Shown here piece by piece: positions 57,266-64,000 of a DNA stretch of 64,000 nt. A program made the translations under genes and the position numbers. Within the stretch, counting starts at the first letter, position 1; each line of letters begins with the position of its first letter. Below the pieces are notes generated by a model, which had not been told where the DNA came from, made no database searches, and saw only the letters and a program-made list of their open reading frames with translations. Source of the stretch: Liolophura sinensis (Eukaryota > Mollusca > Polyplacophora > Chitonida > Chitonidae); contig NC_088302.1 in assembly GCF_032854445.1 (NCBI RefSeq), positions 38,322,191 through 38,386,190 on the forward strand, given 5' to 3'.

Positions 57266-58462
57266 CCTGTGCAGCCATCGTTTAATGTAAACATCCTTGA
57301 TAACGGTAATAACTTGCCACGTTACATATTGGCCTGAGGTTGCAGATAGAATGTCCTCGGAAAGTAAACAAGACAAATGAAGGAGAACAAAAAAAACACC
57401 GTGCTCAAAGCGACGAGGTCCTGTAGAGTTTATTACCATACTCAGGCATTGGTTTCCGTACCAAAACGTTCAAAAGCTTAACAAGATATTGTCCTTCGTT
57501 TCCCTGCGTGGAACTTCTCATCAAGATTAAAAACGAGCCGGAAAAGTTTTGCATGTTCAAAAAATTCTGTGAACCTCATTGGTCTTTGGTTACCGTGCAA
57601 TGAGGGCTAGGCTATAAATATTGTTGGTCAAATGTTGTTTCAAGTTCATTTTGTGTAACCGAAATTTATGCATTTTGAACTATTTCCCGGATTGGTCGTT
57701 GTTTTCCATTGTATGAAAGCTTCAGATATATTTGCAGATTCACTTTGTGGTCCTCAAAATGGAATTCCAAAACCAGCTTTTTAGAAGCGTGTGTATACAT
57801 ATTTACCGTGGGATGAATCTTATTCGAATTTCTTAGCTTAATTGCCTTTTGCCACTGACGGTAACTTTAATGCTAAACAGGATGTATACACACAGACACA
57901 GACTTGTATGAAATCCATTTTTCACAAAAACGAACATTCTTTATTATAACTGCAGCTTATAACTCCCCCCGTCAGTCGCAACTACTTCTTGATATTACGC
58001 ATTTTTTTGTACCTAAAAAAAATTACATGTATTTATTTTGTTGGATCGGGGTTTGCTGTGCGTCTTTAACTATATTTATACCGTATTCAGTTGCTAAAAC
58101 GATCCCTGTCGAACCACGACTTAATTCAAATTTTTTTTTGCACAACAGACATATTGCTCTATGGTGTCAAAACCTTTTCAGAAAGGAAAACGACATATCT
58201 GTAGCTTATACCATTGTTATCCCCAACGGTTGTGGGACCATTGTTAACCTTTTATCACATTCCGAATTCGTGTCAGGATAAAAATCAGATTATTGTGAAA
58301 TTTTCACTCATGTATATATGGCTTTTTATGGGTGCAGGGAACAGGGGAATGCTCAGAGAAACCTCAAGAGGGTTTACCACATACTACTCCCGATGTTATC
58401 CCTATAAAGCCATACTATCGAGAACTGAATGGGGCACCTGTGAAACACCCGGCAGCAGGACC

Positions 58463-58535
58463 TTGACATCAGTTTATTGACGTCACATTAAGGACAGTAC
58501 GCCGTTACAATAGGAACTGATACGCTGTAGCAATG
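58463..58535 (+). repeat. Dispersed repeat E, copy 2
   Basis: GACGTCACATTAAGGACAG, TAGGAACTGATACGCTGTA; collinear with copy 1. Confidence 0.55.
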
Positions 58536-59038
58536 TAGACAATACGCGTACAATCCAAGCCTGACGTAACAATGCCTCGAGGTCCTGCTTCACACTAGCG
58601 TCACCTCACGTATTAAAAAATATACCGCCTCTCCATTCTAACACGACATCATTATTCAAGCTCTGAGGAATTTGCGAGCTATATTAACGTGATCTGGTGT
58701 ACACAGCATTACCCCAATATGGCGGCTAAAATTAGAAAACGCAAGCGCTTTACAGCTTCAAGGCAAAACTGTTAAATAACAACGCTATGCTTATTTTATT
58801 ATTATTTTCAAGATTGAACTTCGTTTATCCGTTGTCAATAAAACCAAAGTAAGGCTTTTATTTAAATTATTCATTATCTAAATTAACACAAAACTCGCCA
58901 TGTTTGCTCTCTACATACACTCACTTGATATTGTTAAGGAAATTGAGTGCATGCATGATCTCTTGTATTGCCATATATAAGGAGTGCAGATGACGTCTGC
59001 TTTTACGAGAATTACGCCTTGAATCTATAAGGATTATA

Positions 59039-59225
59039 TGATGGCTTCAAGATCGTGACCTAGAGATTAGCATCATAGCGCAGGGCAACCAGAAGCCTCT
59101 CACCAATGTGATCACTGTGTGCTGGCTTCCTGTGCGGTTGTACACGTGGGAAGGTCTATCAGCAAAATACGGACGGTCGTGGGTTTCCTCTGGGCTGCGC
59201 CCGGTTTCCCCACCATAGTGCTCGC
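59039..59225 (+). mobile_element. SINE type A, 3'-deleted
   Basis: tRNA-like head and body through GGGCTGCGCCCGGTTTCC; the GTAAAAC tail is missing. Confidence 0.75.
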
Positions 59226-62200
59226 AAGAAAACCAAGATACATTTTACGTGCAAAGAGATTAAACGCGCTTAACTGAAGTTGCTTTCACTTAGCAACCGT
59301 TAAAGTATCCCTAATTGTGGACACAGAATGAACGCTTAGGATCTCTGGCATTTGCTTCATAACTACATCTTGTTTTGCTTCAGCTGAGCAAAAAGTCACG
59401 CATTTGCGTAACTACCGGTACATCCTTGTATAAATAGCTGTAACTTGCTGACGACAGTAATTCAAGATTTTTGGTTGGAAAAAGCAAATTCAGCTGTAAG
59501 ATGTTTCAGAGATCTTCAAGCACTGATTACTACTTTTTCCAGGTGAAATACAGGCAGTATTCAAGTCGCCTTACGTCATTAATTTTTTTCAAACATTGGA
59601 ATGAACATCAAATGAAAATTTTAACATTTGGAGTTGAAAAAATTCACAGCTGGGTCTAGTCCAACTTGCGCTTCGTGCAACGAGTGGTGTCCAGAGAGTA
59701 GTTTTTGCCAATTGTGTATGAAATGGAGGCGCACCATTGATGGGTGATCTCTGCATTCCGGTATCGGAATTTCTCTCCGCTGACCTTCGCTCGATAGTAC
59801 GTAATAAGTGGCCCAGAACCTTTAATCTAATATGTGCGGAGATGACTCATTTTACTATTCCTCCAGCCAGCAAGGGTTGAGAAAGATATCAAACGAACAC
59901 AAGATGATATGGTTCTCCACTCTAAAACTTCATTAGGGTGTGAAATATGCATGACTTCAAGTATACTCTCGTCAGGTGTAAGCTACGGCTAGCTCATTTG
60001 ATGAAGTGGAGTTAGTTTTTGAAGTATTTTTGAAGCTTCTGGGAGGCGTGTAGTATCTTCACTGAACTTTGCCTAATAACATTAGCCAATCCGGCTCGTT
60101 TAAATGTTCGTCACTTTGATCTCTCTTATTGGTTTCCAACGACACGGGTGCAATGGACCAGTGTTTCGAAATTTTCTTTTCAGTCGATCTCTTGTAGGAT
60201 GTCCATCATTCCACATGAATTGAGAGATTTAACGTGCTCTTTTTTCAAGTTAGCAAATAGCCGCAAACCACAAGCTAGAGCAGAATCGGACTTTATTCCA
60301 CGTAAAAAGTTTAAGGAGTATGGAAGTTGTTTATAATTATTTTACTGAGGAATGCTGTAATAGACATTCGATATTATGTGATGAAAACAGATCACGCAGC
60401 TCCGCCCCAAAAATTCACAATGTGTTGTAATAAGTGAAGCGTTTTGGTGCTTTTTTAACTGATTATACGAAATGAACTCATTTCACACACGATGTTTTAG
60501 GGCACTGCTTCTTTTAAATAAGCCGACAGGTGTAACGGAGCGAAACTGTACAACCCACTTAGAAACATTATGCCTCTGACTTCAAAATGAGGTTTTGTTT
60601 TCACAGTCAACATCGACGTGGCTTGGGATAAGGACATTAGATTCATCTGACAGGTTTTGTTTTGAACGCAATTAATATTTGAAATTTTTTGTTTAGTGAG
60701 AAGAAAGTGATTGTTTTTTATTTTTTTATTTTTTTTTTTTTTTTTGTTCTTTTCTTTAATCGACTTGTGGCGCAAAATATATATATATTGAAGCCAGTCC
60801 ACTCGATGTACGAATCGAATTTAAGACATATAGTATTAACACTACACGCAGGTGAAACTAAAATGAAATAACGACGTGAGTTCGGTCAGGACAAGGGCCA
60901 GCGCCAGTATTACGTACAACTTTTCAGTCGAGTTTAAAATCATTTTCTAAATGACACAGATAAATAACTGTCTGATATATTCATCCAAGGGAACTGTTGT
61001 TTCTGAACTTCAAAGGGGCAATACATTTTTCGCCCTGTAGTCTACTGGTCAGTTATTTTCTTTTTTTGTGAGTGGTATAATCGATAGTACCGTAGTCATT
61101 GTTTTAGTGTGATTGTATGCTAAATGCGCTTTGAGTAATTCTAGATCAATGAGGTCTAATAAATTGCAATTAATATCGGTGTACGTTTTTTTACCTAATT
61201 CTGCTCAAGCCATGGTGTTAGGGCGCGTGTAAATTGCTACCATTTATGCATTTACATGAACAGTTAGAATAAAACCTTGACTGAGGTAAATTGACATTGA
61301 CTTATTTAACCGGTTACGTGTGACCATTTGCAATTAATCACATTGTCGTCGCTGCTCTTGTCTTACTCTTTGGAACTAGAACCTCTGCTGTATCTTAAAC
61401 GTGTAATCCATACTGAAAAACCGTGATACTGTTACTTCAGGCTTTCTAAATAACCTCTAGCAATATGAATTAAATTTAGGAAGCCTTTGCTAGTGGAGCA
61501 TGTGATTTGTGATTCTGTGGAGCGCTGTAGAGATCGTCTTTCACTGTATGTAATTATCGTTTAGTATGGTATTTTGCCTTTCACATGTGTGGACTCAAGA
61601 CGCATCCCTCTATATACGCGCTGCATTCAGAATGTTTGGTTTGTAGACTGCACTCTCGATGTTGCCTCAATATAATTGAAGACGTACAACATAGAGAGTA
61701 AGACCAGAGCATCAACGACAGTGTCATAGCTGGCAAATCGTCACACGTAAGCGGTGAAATATGGACTCTTGTCAATTTATCTCAGTTAGGGTTTTATTCT
61801 AATTGTTCTTGTAAATGCTTATATAGTGGCAAATTACACGGCCCCTAGCACCGTGAAGCCCTAGGTGAGCAAAAGTATGGTGTATGTTACCGATGTCTTT
61901 TCACTGATGCTTCATTCCTAAGGGATGAATTGAACTCTTGGGGCTTACGTATTGTTCAAATTTGATTACATTTGAACTTTAATAAAGCAACGGAAAATTT
62001 TCTTTCAGCAGGACCTCCATGATTATGAATAATAGCTGTACCTGTTGAATCTCCCTTCTGCAGAGATCCGGGCAGCAGCTAACCCGTGAAAGTACCCCGC
62101 AGCTTCGCAAGCGAACTGAATTAAGTTCGGGATACCCATGCTGTTTAATGACATTTCGGATTCAGAAATCACAAGAAGGGAGTTATATAATTTACCATAT

Positions 62201-62867
62201 ACGTGTGCTTGAAGAAGAAGTGATTCAACCTGGCGTTGAACTACCCGTTTTTTTTTCTTTTTTGACATGTTTTCAGTAAAAATAAAATTATGGAATGTGT
62301 CTTTGGTTAAATGAATGTGTGGAGCTGAAAGTAAACAGTGTACTTTACCCACAAAAAATTATAAATCGATCTTTTTTCATATCATCTCACCTATATTTGT
62401 ATACTAGGTACCACGAAAAATTAAACATCCGTCAATATTTAGACAAAAACAATACCCCTGAAATAGTAACATGCTTTTGTGTTTATCTTAGTTATGACGT
62501 ATTCATTATGAGACTCGCCTGCTTTATGTTGGTTATCTTGATATTTAGGACAAGGTATGTTCTAGGTTATTGAATGAAATCTGCATTCAAATCGTGTGTC
62601 ATGTAAATTATATAAGTTTTCGATTGTAAAATATGTATCTCAGTTTGCGCTGTGATCGCAACCGTTCATACGTATAACGTTGTGATCTGATGGAACACGA
62701 TGAATATACAGTCTCCAGCTCTGGGTTACGCGGAATTGGATACAATCGTGAAGCAGTGCGACGAAAATTCTGGACGCTCTGTCATTTTTTACTTACAAGA
62801 GAATTATACTCACTGTAAAACTTAAGAAACTTAGGGCGAATGCGTTTGATGAAATAAGCTTAACACT

Positions 62868-62950
62868 AACAAATGCTACAAGGAAAGATATGTACGTGCC
62901 ATATGCAGGACCCTTCGGTATATTGCTGTCAAAGTAAAGATGTAAAAATT
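62868..62950 (+). repeat. Dispersed repeat D, copy 2
   Basis: ACAAATGCTACAAGG, GCCATATGCAGGACCCTTCG and TATTGCTGTC in the same order as copy 1, about 90% identical by eye. Confidence 0.75.
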
Positions 62951-63351
62951 GACAAGGCGCTTGCATGACTTCCACCAATATTGTACACCAGTCCATATGT
63001 ATTTGGTAGATTCTGATGTTCCCTGGATTGGACTTACGACTTTACGGTTGTCTGCTTTTTTCATGGACTTGGTACAAACCATATACACTGAGTTGGTATT
63101 ATATCAGTTCTTGGATGGAGATCGAGTTATGTATTTCCTATAATTGAAATTTATGTGTCTACCAATCACTCACACAGACAGATGGCCTTATAAACAGACC
63201 ACTCATAAACTATTTATACAGGATTTAGTAGATAGTTATGATGCGTAAATAAAATTATTCCACGCTAAAATGTAAACGTGTAAATTCAATTTATCATTAC
63301 TAGCTAAAATTTGTTCAGTAGTAACTATTTACTCTATTTCTTCTAAATTTT

Positions 63352-63550
63352 GAGACACCTGATCTGATCATTTTAGACAATATATATGTATTTCTAGCAG
63401 GAATATTGAGCTTTTTTTCTCACACCGCTAGCCCATCTAATGAACAACATGCTTATATCTTTAATTTTACAAAAAGATCGTAAAGAAATGCAATATTCTA
63501 CTGTCAGTACTACTAATATCTGTCCCAAATTTTAGAAGATTTAGGGTATT
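63352..63550 (+). repeat. Dispersed repeat C, copy 2
   Basis: Collinear with 53908-54120: TTTTAGACAATATATATGTA, CTAGCAGGAATATTGAG, TAATGAACAACATGC, ATATCTGTCC, TTAGGGTATT. Confidence 0.7.
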
Positions 63551-63661
63551 GATTGCTATAAGCCACAACCATTGATTTGATTAGCCACACTATTTTAACA
63601 AAGCAAATTATACAATAAATAAAAGGGATATGCAAGAAGTATAAATTCTCAAGCAAATAAT

Positions 63662-63909
63662 ATTTATTTATTTATTTGATTGATGTTTTACGCTGTACTC
63701 AAGAATATTTCACTTATACGACGGCGGCCAGCATTATGGTGGGAGGCGGAAATCCACGACCATCCGCAGGTTGCTGCAGACCATCCCATGTACGGCCAGA
63801 GAGGAAACCAGTATGACCTGGACTTGAACTCACAGCGTATGCATTTGTGAGAGGCTCCTGTGTCATTACGCTGCGCTATCGCACTAACCAACTGTGCCAT
63901 GGAGGCCCC
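63662..63909 (-). mobile_element. SINE type A, minus orientation
   Basis: Full-length, with T-rich start (reverse of the AAATAAAT tail) and tRNA-like head ending at GGAGGCCCC. Nothing else recognised near it. Confidence 0.85.
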
Positions 63910-64000
63910 CTATCCAATAATAAAATATATGAAGCACTATCTGGCGGGATAAAAACCTCATGGGGGTGCCTAATGTGTCGGGCTGGAATATTATATATAT

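Larger units (their letters stand above)
54483..63661. other. Region with no supported gene
   Basis: Open frames of 113-125 residues (55783-56124 minus, 56580-56948 and 57904-58281 plus) match no family I know and have AT-rich, non-coding-like composition. Holds repeats C, D, E and G copies, one SINE and G-rich runs at 55504-55523. Confidence 0.45.

Noticed and set aside
57904-58281. 125-residue plus-strand frame
   Set aside because: AT-rich and low in expected coding signal; no recognisable domain, and no plausible donor or promoter was found.

Overview
This is a window of animal nuclear DNA: AT-rich, with genes split into many short exons by GT-AG introns and large amounts of tandem and dispersed repeat. 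The repeats (tRNA-headed SINEs whose tails read GTATAAGTGAAAT...TTGAGTACGGCGTAAAACACC and end in AAATAAAT; a second SINE type ending in CATT/CACT repeats) and the protein families point to a lophotrochozoan, most likely a mollusc. I cannot name the species or class.

Three protein-coding genes could be assembled by hand from splice sites and reading phase. (1) Minus strand, about 3.4-9.05 kb: a small secreted cysteine-rich protein (136 aa) with a signal peptide, a six-cysteine module and a WAP (four-disulfide-core) domain; a second possible signal-peptide exon with its own TATA box lies at 11.5 kb. (2) Minus strand, 24.4-30.0 kb: a Jupiter/HN1-family (JPT1/JPT2) microtubule-associated homologue, five coding exons, 176 aa. 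(3) Plus strand, about 30.6-54.25 kb: the Cramped chromatin regulator homologue CRAMP1, twenty coding exons, 1101 aa. All phases join without a break in all three models. JPT and CRAMP1 stand head to head. The human JPT2 and CRAMP1 genes are also neighbours, from memory in tandem orientation, so the linkage looks ancient with a local inversion. The roughly 650 bp between the two starts holds CCAAT boxes and an E2F-like site and may be a shared divergent promoter.

The rest is repeat-rich. A 4.4 kb block (15.98-20.44 kb) holds two related minisatellites, of 52 bp (with a 263 bp higher-order period) and 75 bp. Smaller arrays lie at 7.2, 12.5, 28.5-29.6, 42.4-43.6 (51 bp), 47.3-47.8, 49.03-49.36 (25 bp) and 50.48-50.65 kb; the last is a tandem copying of the 3' splice site of CRAMP1 exon 19. 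About 20 SINE copies or fragments, several with perfect target-site duplications, two inverted-repeat (MITE-like) elements and several two-copy dispersed repeats fill introns and spacers. The 54.3-64 kb segment holds no gene I can support. Long open frames over the arrays are products of unit lengths divisible by three, not genes.
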